A DNA stretch of 64,000 nt from Lachnospiraceae bacterium G41 (GCA_900100245.1 FNEU01000001.1:124001-188000), one strand, 5' to 3'; positions 10,055 through 18,853 are shown, counted from the first letter of the stretch. Translations and numbers: made by a program. Notes: generated by a model not told the origin, from the sequence alone.

Positions 10055-11107
10055 CTATTTCCAGTTGTCAAGCTCCGCTTTGAGTGCTCCTAAAAGTTCG
10101 CTTTGAGGGAGCTTTTTGACAATTTCGCCTTTTTTGATAAGCAGGCCTTCGTTGATACCGCCTGCGATTCCTATATCCGCTTCTTTTGCTTCGCCCGGAC
10201 CGTTAACCGCACAGCCCATAACCGCAACCTTTATATTAAGCGGATAATCTTTTACCATTTCTTCTACCTGATTGGCAAGACCGATTAAATCGATTTTGGT
10301 TCTGCCACAGGTCGGACATGAAATAACTTCAATGCCCTCTTTTCTTATGCCTAACGAACGAAGAATCGCTTTTGCGGACTTAATCTCCTCTAAGGGATCT
10401 CCGGTTAGGGAAACTCTTATGGTATCGCCTATTCCTTCGTGTAAGAGAATTCCGAGACCGACTGCGGATTTTATATTACCCGCATAAATCGTACCTGCTT
10501 CGGTTATACCAACATGCAAAGGATAGTCGCTCACTTCACTGATTCTCTCATATGCTTCAACGCACATCGGAACATTCGAAGATTTAATACTGATGACTAT
10601 ATTTTCATAGCCTTCATCTTCTATCATTCTGACTTTATCAAGAGCCGATTCTACAAGGCCTTCTGCGGTTACACCGTTATATTTTGCAACAAGGTCTTTT
10701 TCAAGAGAACCCGAGTTCACGCCGACGCGGATGGGTATGTTTCTTTCTTTCGCAACCTTTACTACTTCGGCTAACTTTTCTTTACCGCCGATATTGCCGG
10801 GATTGATTCGAATCTTATCCGCACCGTTTTCCATAGCTGCAATAGCCATTTTATAATCAAAATGTATATCTGCAACACAGGGAATATGTACTCTTTTTTT
10901 AATCTCTCCGAAAGATTTTGCAGCCTCTAATGTAGGAACCGTAAGTCTTATAATCTCACAGCCTGCTTTTTCTAAAGCAAGTATCTGCTCTACGTTCTTT
11001 TCTGTATCTTCCGTAGGGAAATTGCACATTGACTGAATCGCTATGGGATTGTTACCACCGATAGCTACATTACCAATTTTTATTTCCCTCGTAAATTTTC
11101 TTTGCAT
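10055..11107 (-). CDS. ispG: 4-hydroxy-3-methylbut-2-enyl diphosphate synthase
   Basis: Iron-sulfur enzyme of the MEP isoprenoid pathway, converting MEcPP to HMBPP. The TREIKIGNVAIGGNNPIAIQSM start and NPGNIG segment are typical. Two cluster cysteines are in SCPTCGRTKIDL (C264, C267) and the third is in GCAVNGPGEAKEADIG near 299. The length of 350 matches the bacterial short form. It sits between rseP and polC, with dxr of the same pathway two genes upstream. Confidence 0.96.
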   Translation of the reverse strand: MQRKFTREIKIGNVAIGGNNPIAIQSMCNFPTEDTEKNVEQILALEKAGCEIIRLTVPTLEAAKSFGEIKKRVHIPCVADIHFDYKMAIAAMENGADKIRINPGNIGGKEKLAEVVKVAKERNIPIRVGVNSGSLEKDLVAKYNGVTAEGLVESALDKVRMIEDEGYENIVISIKSSNVPMCVEAYERISEVSDYPLHVGITEAGTIYAGNIKSAVGLGILLHEGIGDTIRVSLTGDPLEEIKSAKAILRSLGIRKEGIEVISCPTCGRTKIDLIGLANQVEEMVKDYPLNIKVAVMGCAVNGPGEAKEADIGIAGGINEGLLIKKGEIVKKLPQSELLGALKAELDNWK

Positions 11108-11166
11108 ATTATATTCCTTTCATATGTCCAATTGTACGGACAGTTTACATAATATCAGAAAGTTTT

Positions 11167-12270
11167 TTAATATCTGAAGAATTTTGTAATGTCATTAACC
11201 AGCACAAATACCGATAAAATCAAAAGAATAATGATTCCGGCAACATGAATATACGCTTCAACTTTTCTCGGTACCTTTTTGCCGATAATCGCTTCTATAA
11301 AAAGGAACAATAATCTTCCGCCGTCCAGTGCAGGGAAAGGCAGAAGGTTCATGATTCCAAGGTTAACTGATAAAAGAAGTGCAATATTAACCATATTAAG
11401 CACTACGGTTGCAACACCGTACTGCTTGGTTTCTTCAATTGTTGTATCAATAACCTGGGCTACACCTACAGGTCCTGCGAGATCGTCTTTTTTAAGTTTG
11501 CCTGTAAAGAGCATCTTTAAGGATTTGAATGTAACCTTTAGCCAATATCTAACTTCAAGTGCAGAATACTTAAATACTTTGAAGTTTGAACAGTCTACGA
11601 AATCCTTTGACTGAATACCGATTAATCTCTGCTGACCGTTAGCCTTAGGTACAAGTGTAGTAGAATAAATCTGTCCGTCTCTTTTATACTCGATTACAAA
11701 TTCATCTGCATTATCAAGAAATGTTATTAGTCTTATTTCCGAGAAAAGATAAACTCTCTCTCCGTTTACTTTGATAATCTCATCACCGGCTTTAATACCT
11801 GCTTCTTCTGCGGGATAACCGGGCGTTACCAGATCAACTTTTGTTCCTACTTCACCACAGAAAAATACAACGATAAGTCCGAGGAAATAAGCCAGAATAA
11901 TATTGAAAATAGGTCCTGCAAAAACTGTTGCAATTCTTGAAAATACGCTTGCTTCACGGAAGGATTTGTTTCTTTTATCAATATCAATATCCTTGATAAG
12001 TTTTTCTTCTTCCTCTTTTTCTTCTTCCTCTTCTTCAAGCTCATCGGGATTTTCAAAAATACAAGCACCGCCGAAAGGCAATGCACGTAAAGAAAACTCG
12101 GTACCGCCCTTTTTAAAATGAAAAATCTTGGGTCCGAGTCCTACCGTGAATTCAATAACTCTGATTCCGTTTAATCTTGCAATCAGAAAATGACCGCCTT
12201 CGTGACAGATGACGATTACACTGAAAATCACTATGAAAGATAATATAGTCCAAAGAATTGATAAATCCAT
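11167..12270 (-). CDS. rseP: Site-2 intramembrane metalloprotease RseP/RasP
   Basis: Cleaves membrane-embedded substrates such as anti-sigma factors and signal-peptide remnants. The first membrane segment carries the zinc motif HEGGH (H23, E24, H27). A PDZ domain follows (about 140-220, with GYPAEEAGIKAGDEIIKVNG), and the second active-site element is FPALDGGRLLF. An unusual acidic stretch (about residues 76-90, almost all Glu) interrupts the loop after the first conserved block. The frame extends to a TTG at 12276, but the ATG at 12270 is better placed after AAAAGG. Sits between dxr and ispG. Confidence 0.94.
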   Translation of the reverse strand: MDLSILWTILSFIVIFSVIVICHEGGHFLIARLNGIRVIEFTVGLGPKIFHFKKGGTEFSLRALPFGGACIFENPDELEEEEEEKEEEEKLIKDIDIDKRNKSFREASVFSRIATVFAGPIFNIILAYFLGLIVVFFCGEVGTKVDLVTPGYPAEEAGIKAGDEIIKVNGERVYLFSEIRLITFLDNADEFVIEYKRDGQIYSTTLVPKANGQQRLIGIQSKDFVDCSNFKVFKYSALEVRYWLKVTFKSLKMLFTGKLKKDDLAGPVGVAQVIDTTIEETKQYGVATVVLNMVNIALLLSVNLGIMNLLPFPALDGGRLLFLFIEAIIGKKVPRKVEAYIHVAGIIILLILSVFVLVNDITKFFRY

Positions 12271-12289
12271 GTACAAGCCTTTTCAAACA

Positions 12290-12316
12290 GAGCCAGGCAC
12301 ATAAATGAGCCGGGTA
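12290..12316. repeat. Degenerate GAGCC-type repeat
   Basis: GAGCCAGGCAC and GAGCCGGGTAC lie in the same orientation six bases apart, in the rseP-dxr gap. They resemble half-units of the palindromes at 672, 728, 23784 and 24715, but no clean hairpin forms. Confidence 0.5.
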
Positions 12317-12323
12317 CTGAAAA

Positions 12324-13472
12324 TCAATATTTTGAAGAAATATATTCGTAAACTTTGCTCTCGACATCGAGTATTTCATCAAGTGTCGGAGTCTTGCAAT
12401 AATCAAAGTTAAGCGTTAAAGCATCTTCGATAATGTCATAAATCTGAAGGAACTTAATGCGTCCTTCCTGAAAATACCTGTTGGCAATTTCATTTGCGGC
12501 ATTAAATACCGTCGTATAAATATAGCCTCTGTTATAAGAATCAACCGCAAGCTTAATGCCTTTAAATGTCTCATGATCGGGCTTTAAGAAATCAAGTTTC
12601 GAGAGTGAAAAGAAATCAATTTTTCTCTCAGGCATGGGCTGTCTGTTGCCCTCATACAAAGCATACTGAATAGGCAGTTTCATATCGGGTAATCCGAGCT
12701 GTGCAAGTACTGCATTATCTTTAAACTGAACCATCGAATGAATTATGCTTTGAGGATGAATGATTACTTCAACGTCTTCAATATCTACATCAAAAAGCCA
12801 CTTTGCTTCAATTACTTCAAGGCCTTTGTTTACGAGAGATGCGGAATCAATCGTAATCTTTTTGCCCATAGCCCAGTTAGGATGGTTTAATGCATCTTTT
12901 AGGGATACATCTTTTAATTCATCATACTTTCTGCCAAGGAAAGGCCCGCCGCTTGCTGTAAGAAGTATCTTATCAACCATCTTTCTGTCCTGTGCTTTTA
13001 AGCACTGGTAAATGGCCGAATGTTCACTGTCAACGGGGTAAAGATTTACATTGTTTTCTTTGCACAAAGGAACAATAATATGACCTGCGGTTACAAGTGT
13101 TTCCTTGTTTGCAAGCGCAATATCTTTTCCTGCCTTAACCGCGGCAATTGTAGGTCTGATACCAATCATTCCTACCATTGCTGCAACAAGCATATCGCAT
13201 GCATCAAGAGTGGAAATATATTCAAGACCTTCCATTCCCGATAAAACATTGACGTTTAAATCTTTTATGCGCTCTTTCAGGTCATTGGCCGCGCTCTCAA
13301 CATATAAAACTACATGTGAAGGCATAAACTCTCTAACCTGCTTTTCCATCAAATCCACATTAGAATAAGCGGCAAGCGCAAGCACTTTAAAATCGTCTTT
13401 TTTATCATTTACAATCTCTAAGGTCTGTGTTCCGATGGAACCGGTGGACCCTAAAATAACAAGATTTTTCAT
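12324..13472 (-). CDS. dxr: 1-deoxy-D-xylulose 5-phosphate reductoisomerase
   Basis: NADPH-dependent second step of the MEP pathway. The N-terminal GSTGSIGTQTLEIV is the nucleotide-binding loop. NKETLVTAG, PVDSEHSAIYQCL and TASGGPFLGR are family motifs, the latter two around the metal and substrate site. The length of 382 is normal. The ATG follows GAGGATGAT. It is part of the cdsA-dxr-rseP-ispG-polC run. Confidence 0.97.
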   Translation of the reverse strand: MKNLVILGSTGSIGTQTLEIVNDKKDDFKVLALAAYSNVDLMEKQVREFMPSHVVLYVESAANDLKERIKDLNVNVLSGMEGLEYISTLDACDMLVAAMVGMIGIRPTIAAVKAGKDIALANKETLVTAGHIIVPLCKENNVNLYPVDSEHSAIYQCLKAQDRKMVDKILLTASGGPFLGRKYDELKDVSLKDALNHPNWAMGKKITIDSASLVNKGLEVIEAKWLFDVDIEDVEVIIHPQSIIHSMVQFKDNAVLAQLGLPDMKLPIQYALYEGNRQPMPERKIDFFSLSKLDFLKPDHETFKGIKLAVDSYNRGYIYTTVFNAANEIANRYFQEGRIKFLQIYDIIEDALTLNFDYCKTPTLDEILDVESKVYEYISSKY

Positions 13473-13509
13473 ATCATCCTCGTATTAAACTATTTCAAGT
13501 ACTACAAGA

Positions 13510-14403
13510 TTATTTATTCACAAGGAACAAAACTATCATAAAATACACGGTCGGAGCGGTGAAAAGAACCGAATCAAATCTGTCCAAAATTCCGCCGTGT
13601 CCGGGAATTACGTTTCCAAAATCCTTTACATTATTATTTCTTTTAACAGCTGAAGCAACCAAATCGCCGCACATTGAAATGAATGCGCCGATACATCCTA
13701 TTAAGAAGAAAATAGGAATCATTGCGAATCTTTTATCATGGTTAATCTCGTAAATAAGGCCAAATACAGCGGTTGCAATACCCGAGCCGATAATACCGCC
13801 GACAGCGCCTTCCCAGCTTTTCTTAGGAGAAAGTCTCGGAGTCATCTTATGCTTGCCCCACGCAGAGCCTACAAAGTACGCACAGGTATCGGAAACCCAT
13901 GATGTGATAAAGATAACCCATATAAACCAAACGCCGTCTACAGACTCTCTGGTGTAGTATATAAACGACATCATAAAAGTAGTATAAATAAGTCCGAAAA
14001 TACCACCCGCAACCTGATTGGCGTTAAATTTCGGATACCAGAAAATATAGGTGCAAAGTATGCAAATAACGCCGGTAGTAAATATACCGAGCAAAACAAT
14101 CGTGTAATTTGTAAAGAATCCGTTGGAAGTGAATAACCAGTCAGCCATTCCCTTGGGAAGAAAATCCACAATTGAGAATAAAAGAAGCATGCCGTAATAA
14201 AGGATAATCGTAACTACTCCCACATATTCGAAACCGTTTACACGATGTCCTTCTTCACGTACTCTGCTGGCTTTAGTATATTCAAGATAAGCGGCTGAGG
14301 ATAATACTCCTAATGCAAGTGCGAGGAACGGTCCTCCCAAATATCCGAATAATACCGTTAAAGAAAGTACTACCGCACCGCTAAAAAATCTTTTCCAAAA
14401 CAT
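13510..14403 (-). CDS. cdsA: Phosphatidate cytidylyltransferase
   Basis: Membrane enzyme making CDP-diacylglycerol from phosphatidic acid and CTP. It is polytopic, with about eight hydrophobic segments. The C-terminal CdsA signature is present in pieces: SWVSDTCAYFVGSAWGKHK, LSPKKSWEGAVGG and the Asp-containing NVIPGHGGILDRFDS. The length of 297 is near the family norm. uppS is 11 bases upstream, so the two are tightly coupled. Confidence 0.96.
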   Translation of the reverse strand: MFWKRFFSGAVVLSLTVLFGYLGGPFLALALGVLSSAAYLEYTKASRVREEGHRVNGFEYVGVVTIILYYGMLLLFSIVDFLPKGMADWLFTSNGFFTNYTIVLLGIFTTGVICILCTYIFWYPKFNANQVAGGIFGLIYTTFMMSFIYYTRESVDGVWFIWVIFITSWVSDTCAYFVGSAWGKHKMTPRLSPKKSWEGAVGGIIGSGIATAVFGLIYEINHDKRFAMIPIFFLIGCIGAFISMCGDLVASAVKRNNNVKDFGNVIPGHGGILDRFDSVLFTAPTVYFMIVLFLVNK

Positions 14404-14414
14404 TGTAAGTCCCC

Positions 14415-15125
14415 TTATTTTGCGTTACCGAAACGCCTGTCTCTTTTATTGTATTCTTCTATGGCTTTGATAAGTTCCTCTTTGTTAAAATCAGGCCAAT
14501 GGCAATCCGCAATATAAAACTCACTGTATGCAATCTGCCAGAGTAAAAAGTTGGATAATCTCTGTTCGCCGCTGGTTCTAATCAGCAAATCGGGATCGGG
14601 AATATCCTTTGTATCAAGATTATTTGAGATAAATTCTTCGTTAATGTCTTCAGGATTTACTTTTCCGCTCTTAACATCTTCAGCGGTTTTTCTCATCATT
14701 CTTACGATTTCATCTCTTCCGCCGTAATTGATGGCAATTTGAAACTGCAAACCTGTATTGTTCTTAGAATCTTCTTCAAGATCTTCAATAAGCTTTTGAA
14801 TATCGGGTGCAAGTCTTGTTCTGTCGCCGATAATACGAATACGAACATTGTTCTTAGCAGCCTTTTTAAAGCCTGATGAAAGATAACTTCTAAGAAGTGT
14901 CATAAGAGCCGCTACTTCATCTTCGCTTCTTTTCCAGTTTTCTGTGGAAAAAGCATATACCGTAAAATATTTAATGCCCAGGTCGTCGCAGACATAAAGT
15001 AAATCTTCAACGTTTTTGCCACCCTGTACATGTCCCATTTTTCTGGGAAGACCTTTAGCCTTCGCCCATCTTCCGTTACCATCCATTATGACCGCCACGT
15101 GACGCGGAATCACTAGATTATCCAT
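14415..15125 (-). CDS. uppS: Undecaprenyl diphosphate synthase (cis-prenyltransferase)
   Basis: Builds the C55 carrier lipid for wall and surface glycans from isoprenoid units supplied by the neighbouring dxr/ispG pathway. HVAVIMDGNGRWAK holds the catalytic Asp. FSTENWKR and the PDLLIRTSGEQRLSNFLLWQ block are diagnostic. The length of 236 is normal. The ATG has GAGGA upstream. Confidence 0.97.
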   Translation of the reverse strand: MDNLVIPRHVAVIMDGNGRWAKAKGLPRKMGHVQGGKNVEDLLYVCDDLGIKYFTVYAFSTENWKRSEDEVAALMTLLRSYLSSGFKKAAKNNVRIRIIGDRTRLAPDIQKLIEDLEEDSKNNTGLQFQIAINYGGRDEIVRMMRKTAEDVKSGKVNPEDINEEFISNNLDTKDIPDPDLLIRTSGEQRLSNFLLWQIAYSEFYIADCHWPDFNKEELIKAIEEYNKRDRRFGNAK

Positions 15126-15156
15126 TATATTTCCTCGATTAGTTCTCCATAAAATT

Positions 15157-15187
15157 ATAAGCGTTCAATCATACATTGAACGCTTAT
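15157..15187 (-). terminator. Hairpin between frr and uppS
   Basis: A perfect 12-base stem ATAAGCGTTCAA/TTGAACGCTTAT is followed on the minus strand by AATTTTAT. The T-tract is short, so this may be a partial terminator that lowers expression from frr into uppS. Confidence 0.55.
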
Positions 15188-15221
15188 ATCAAAGGTAATT
15201 ATATCATAAAAAACAATTATT

Positions 15222-15773
15222 TTAAACTGTAAGGATTTCCTTAGCTTTCTCTTCAATAAGGTTGTCAATGTCCTTAATATACTTGTCTGTCAGTTTCTGA
15301 AGATCGTCCTGTAATTCTTTGATTTCATCTTCTGAAATTTCAGTCTTGGAAAGCTTCTTAAATGCATCATTGCCGTCACGTCGAATATTTCTGATGGCAA
15401 CCTTGCCTTCTTCACCTTTCTTTCTGACTTCTTTTACGAGATCCTTACGTCTTTCCTCTGTAAGCTCGGGGAATACGAGACGGATAACGTTTCCGTCGTT
15501 AGAAGGTGTAATTCCTACATCTGAAGCCATGATAGCTTTTTCAATATCTTTTATGAGCTTCTTCTCCCAAGGAGCAATCTGGATTACTCTGGGCTCGGGA
15601 ACGGAAATATTTCCTACACCCTGAAGCTGAGTCATTGTTCCGTAATAATCAACCATTACTCTGTCAAGAACATGAGGATTGGCTCTTCCTGCACGGATTG
15701 TCTGATAATCAGCGGAAAGATGCTCTATGGTTTTTTTCATCTTTTCATCATAAATAACGAGTTGTTCTTTCAT
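15222..15773 (-). CDS. frr: Ribosome recycling factor
   Basis: Splits post-termination ribosomes together with EF-G. Typical elements are the MKKTIEHLSADYQTIRAGRANP opening, the VPEPRVIQIAPWEKK middle, the FPELTEERRKDLVK block and a charged helical tail. The length of 183 is normal. A strong ribosome site (GGGGG) precedes the ATG. It lies after pyrH, its usual neighbour. Confidence 0.97.
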   Translation of the reverse strand: MKEQLVIYDEKMKKTIEHLSADYQTIRAGRANPHVLDRVMVDYYGTMTQLQGVGNISVPEPRVIQIAPWEKKLIKDIEKAIMASDVGITPSNDGNVIRLVFPELTEERRKDLVKEVRKKGEEGKVAIRNIRRDGNDAFKKLSKTEISEDEIKELQDDLQKLTDKYIKDIDNLIEEKAKEILTV

Positions 15774-15856
15774 AAAACCCCCTTGTATATGAAATTTTTT
15801 ATATTCAAAACTACCTAAATATTATACTATATTTTTAAATTATTTCCAATGCAGTT

Positions 15857-16549
15857 TTATACTGTGATTTTGGTTCCGTTGAACTTTCCGTAAAGCGTGT
15901 TTACGATGGAATTTTCCTCATAAAGAGGGAATACCCAAAGTTCCATTTTGTTGTCTCTTGCGAGGATGGACGCCGTCATATCAACGACCTGAAGGTTCTT
16001 TGCGATGACTTCGTCGATTGAGATTTCATCGTATTTAACAGCCGTGGGATCTTTTTTAGGATCGCCGCTGTATACACCGTCGATAGATTTTGCAAGAAGT
16101 ACTGCGTCTGCATCAACTTCGATTGCTCTTAAAACAGCGGGTGTATCTGTTGAGAAATAAGGATGTCCCGAGCCGCCCGCGAAGAATACAACGTTTCCTC
16201 TCTTAAAATATTTATTCGCTCTGTCCTTTGAGAAAAGCTTCGTAAAAGAGCCGACCTCAAAAGGTGTGAGGATGTTTGTCTCAAGGCCTACACTTCTGAA
16301 AATTTCTGAAACATAGATGCAATTCATTACAGTTGCAAGCATACCAATCTGATCTGCTTTAGTTCTGTCGATGTTTTCGCTGCTTCTTCCTCTCCAGAAG
16401 TTGCCGCCGCCGATAACAATTCCGACTTCGGTACCTTTATCCACGATTTCTTTTACCTGACGTGCTACCATCAAAACAGTTTCTTCGTCAAATCCGAATT
16501 TCTTTTCGCCGGCTAAAGCTTCGCCACTTAATTTCAAAAGTATACGCAT
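15857..16549 (-). CDS. pyrH: UMP kinase
   Basis: Amino acid kinase-fold enzyme phosphorylating UMP to UDP. KLSGEALAGEKKFGFD, VIGGGNFWRGR and LLAKSIDGVYSGDPKKDPTA are diagnostic. The length of 230 is normal. In most relatives pyrH follows tsf directly. Here about 2.5 kb carrying a toxin-antitoxin-like module, a bactofilin gene and a deacetylase gene separate them. Confidence 0.97.
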   Translation of the reverse strand: MRILLKLSGEALAGEKKFGFDEETVLMVARQVKEIVDKGTEVGIVIGGGNFWRGRSSENIDRTKADQIGMLATVMNCIYVSEIFRSVGLETNILTPFEVGSFTKLFSKDRANKYFKRGNVVFFAGGSGHPYFSTDTPAVLRAIEVDADAVLLAKSIDGVYSGDPKKDPTAVKYDEISIDEVIAKNLQVVDMTASILARDNKMELWVFPLYEENSIVNTLYGKFNGTKITV

Positions 16550-16730
16550 AATAAGTAAATTCCAAAGTGTTCAAATGAACAAATCGGTTTCCTTTCTTTA
16601 ATATATTTGATATTTATTATCCGTATATTATTATAACAAATTATATATTTACAAACTATATTAAATTAAAAAGAAAGTAATTAATTTATTGTTGGTATTT
16701 ACCATTATATTGGATTTTTATTGTATATTA

Positions 16731-16759
16731 TTTACAATATTACGATTATTTGTTAAACT
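16731..16759 (+). promoter_or_regulatory. Promoter of the 31-residue toxin-like gene
   Basis: TTTACA (16731-16736), 17 bases, TAAACT (16754-16759). The predicted start is 16766, so the RNA would begin AGGTGTTACC, nearly the same as the opposing RNA (AGGTGCTACC). Confidence 0.6.
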
Positions 16760-16845
16760 CTTTTTAGGTGTTACCTTTAAAACGGTAGGCGGTTACCCTT
16801 TCTGAAGGGTGCTCACCCTTCAATCTTAGGAAAGGGGGTGATGCG

Positions 16846-16941
16846 ATGAACGTTACTTTAACTGATTTGATTCAGTTAATAATAATGATAATCGCTCTTA
16901 TTGGTCTTGTTTACAAGATCATAAAAGATGCAAAAAAATAA
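16846..16941 (+). CDS. Small holin-like toxin candidate (31 aa)
   Basis: A 31-residue peptide, MNVTLTDLIQLIIMIIALIG followed by LVYKIIKDAKK: a short polar start, one membrane-spanning stretch (about residues 8-24) and a Lys-rich tail. This is the shape of type I toxins of the Fst and holin-like families. It has a very strong ribosome site (AAAGGGGGTG) seven bases before ATG. An earlier ATG at 16841 hits a stop after two codons. The roughly 80-base leader can fold (ACCCTT/AAGGGT and GGGTG/CACCC hairpins), which could control access to the ribosome site. An opposing promoter downstream would make an antisense RNA. No sequence search was possible, so membership of a named family is inference. 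Confidence 0.72.
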   Translation: MNVTLTDLIQLIIMIIALIGLVYKIIKDAKK

Positions 16942-17011
16942 CCGCCCATTGCAGCTGAGCGGTTAAAAACTATTATTTAATCTCTTGGGCAACCGTCTAT
17001 CGGTAGCACCT
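16932..17011 (-). ncRNA. Candidate antisense RNA antitoxin
   Basis: A consensus minus-strand promoter at 17018-17045 predicts an RNA starting near 17011 (AGGTGCTACCG...). It would end after the AACCGC/GCGGTT hairpin in a run of seven T near 16932, giving about 80 nt. The RNA is fully complementary to the 3' end of the toxin mRNA. Its CTACCG near the 5' end can also pair with CGGTAG in the toxin leader. This convergent layout with a shared terminator is that of Fst/par-type loci. Confidence 0.65.
16940..16964. terminator. Shared bidirectional terminator of the toxin-antitoxin-like module
   Basis: AACCGC(C)CA and TG(A)GCGGTT arms enclose a short loop directly after the toxin stop codon. On the minus strand it is followed by ATTTTTTT (strong); on the plus strand only by an A-rich stretch (weak). 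Confidence 0.7.
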
Positions 17012-17017
17012 AATTTT

Positions 17018-17045
17018 ATTATAAATAATATATTTCATTTGTCAA
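17018..17045 (-). promoter_or_regulatory. Consensus promoter of the antisense RNA
   Basis: Minus strand TTGACA (17040-17045), 16 bases, TATAAT (17018-17023): both hexamers match consensus exactly. No open reading frame of note lies immediately downstream on this strand, only the proposed antisense RNA. Confidence 0.78.
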
Positions 17046-17050
17046 TAAAA

Positions 17051-17908
17051 CTACAAATTCTCAAAGAATGCACTCGGTGAAACATCTGCATATTTCTGTG
17101 AGCATTTGCCTTCGATAACTGCGCCATTATTAATCTGTACGCTCTTGCAGTCTATATCTCCTAAAACTTTGGCTTCGGATTTAAGAACTACCGGTCCGTT
17201 TACATCAATCTTACCCTTAACGGCTCCGCCGATCTCGGCTTCGGTTGATTCGATGTCTCCGATAAGAACAGAATCTTCGCTGATATAGATACCGTTGTAT
17301 GCTTTTACGTTTCCGCGAATCTTTCCTGCATTAACAGAAATAATTAGGGCTTCAACGTTTCCTGTAACAGAGCCCGATAAAATAAGTTCACCGTTGGCCT
17401 TAACCGGACCTTCTACTACGCCGTTAATCTCAATACTTCCTGTAGTATCGATACCGCCGTGAACAACGGTTCCTTTACTGATTACGCTAAAATCATTGCT
17501 GTCAGCCTGGTAATCTGCAGTTATTTGATTAGATGAAAAAGTATTATCCATAGTTTCCTCTACAATAGTTTCTGTTGCACTTGCTGTTTCAGCAGTTTCA
17601 AATGTTACAGGTGCTTCATTTTCATCTGCATTTGTCTCAGCCGCATTTTCAAAAGCAACTTCATTCTGTTCTGAATTCTCTTCTGTATCTTCAGCTTCGG
17701 TTGCCTCGTCGGAAACATTCAGATAATTCTTGATTTCACGCTCAAGATTTTCGTTGTTTCTTTTATCTTTTTTATTCTTCTTTTCTTTTTTTGCTATTTC
17801 ATCTTTCATCTGCTTTGACGAAATCTCGATATCATTCTCTGATCTGTCGTCGGTGAGCTGATTTACCGCAGAAGCAAGATCTTCTCTTAAATCATTAAAA
17901 AACCCCAT
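17051..17908 (-). CDS. Bactofilin-family protein with charged N-terminal extension
   Basis: Bactofilins are beta-helical proteins that polymerise without nucleotide and position wall or appendage machinery. Residues about 145-275 show the repeating beta-helix pattern (GTVVHGGIDTTGSIEINGVVEGPVKANGELILSG and so on). The first 140 residues are a Lys/Glu-rich, then Glu/Thr-rich, low-complexity extension, longer than in simple bactofilins; it may be a flexible linker. It lies six bases after the polysaccharide deacetylase gene, so the two are likely one operon and may act together on the cell wall. Confidence 0.88.
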   Translation of the reverse strand: MGFFNDLREDLASAVNQLTDDRSENDIEISSKQMKDEIAKKEKKNKKDKRNNENLEREIKNYLNVSDEATEAEDTEENSEQNEVAFENAAETNADENEAPVTFETAETASATETIVEETMDNTFSSNQITADYQADSNDFSVISKGTVVHGGIDTTGSIEINGVVEGPVKANGELILSGSVTGNVEALIISVNAGKIRGNVKAYNGIYISEDSVLIGDIESTEAEIGGAVKGKIDVNGPVVLKSEAKVLGDIDCKSVQINNGAVIEGKCSQKYADVSPSAFFENL

Positions 17909-17914
17909 AATACA

Positions 17915-18853
17915 CTATTCCTCTGTTTTCTTTTTTACATGCTGAACCGGTTCGGTATATTCCGTAATCGGCAAAAATACAACGTTATCCTTTGTCTGAA
18001 GGCTTTCGAAAACTATTTCAAGCGCTTCGATTGTTGAATGCTTGTCATTTGCATCATGCATTAAAACAACCGCTTCTTCCTTGCCTTCTATATTTTTTAG
18101 GATGTTATTTGCAATCTGGCTCTTTGAAAGGCCGCCGTAAGTCGCATCATTGCTCGTGACATTCCAGTCGTAATGAACAAGATTTTTTTCCAAAAGATAA
18201 TCTATAAGTTCCTGCTTGTCGCCCTTATAAATTGTATTTGAGCTTCCGCCGGGGAATCTGTAGAATAAAGGCTTTTCACCTGTTTTCTCTTCAACAAACG
18301 CGTAAATCGAGTCTACATCTTCCTTAAAACCGTCGAGGCTTGAATAAACATCTCCGTAAACATGCTTGTAAGAATGGATTCCTAAAGTATGACCGTCATT
18401 AACGATTCTCTGATATTCTTCATCATATCCGTCCTGTGCGAGTACAAAGAATGTAGCCTTGGCATTGTACTTATCAAGCACATCCAAAAGTTCGTTGGTA
18501 TATTTACTCGGGCCGTCATCAAATGTAAGATAAATTCTCTGATAGCCTTCGTATTCTTCTGCATCGGTTTTAACTCTTAAAACATAGTCCTGTTCTACAT
18601 TCGCAGTAACAACAGGAGTTGAATTGACTTCGTTTGAAGCCACCATCTCCGTTTCGGTAATCTTTAAAATATTCAATTCTTCAGCCAGGGAAGAAATAGA
18701 TGTGTTCGTTTTATAGAGATAATATAAATTCAGAACGCATAAAACATTAGGAACAGCGATAAAAAAACACACCAAAAAAACGATGAGTCTTTTGAAGAAT
18801 TTTATTCTTTTTTTGCGGAATTCAGTATATTGAATATTATCGTTAGATTCCAT
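17915..18853 (-). CDS. Membrane-anchored polysaccharide deacetylase (NodB domain)
   Basis: Predicted extracellular de-N-acetylase acting on wall glycan. Residues 18-45 are an N-terminal membrane anchor, followed by a linker and then the NodB domain: TFDDGPSKY (D112, D113) and HTLGIHSYKH (metal ligands H160 and H164). The frame is open to an earlier start at 18910. The ATG at 18853 is chosen because AGAGGT lies seven bases upstream and the protein then begins with the positive-inside segment before the anchor. It is cotranscribed with the bactofilin gene. Confidence 0.9.
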   Translation of the reverse strand: MESNDNIQYTEFRKKRIKFFKRLIVFLVCFFIAVPNVLCVLNLYYLYKTNTSISSLAEELNILKITETEMVASNEVNSTPVVTANVEQDYVLRVKTDAEEYEGYQRIYLTFDDGPSKYTNELLDVLDKYNAKATFFVLAQDGYDEEYQRIVNDGHTLGIHSYKHVYGDVYSSLDGFKEDVDSIYAFVEEKTGEKPLFYRFPGGSSNTIYKGDKQELIDYLLEKNLVHYDWNVTSNDATYGGLSKSQIANNILKNIEGKEEAVVLMHDANDKHSTIEALEIVFESLQTKDNVVFLPITEYTEPVQHVKKKTEE

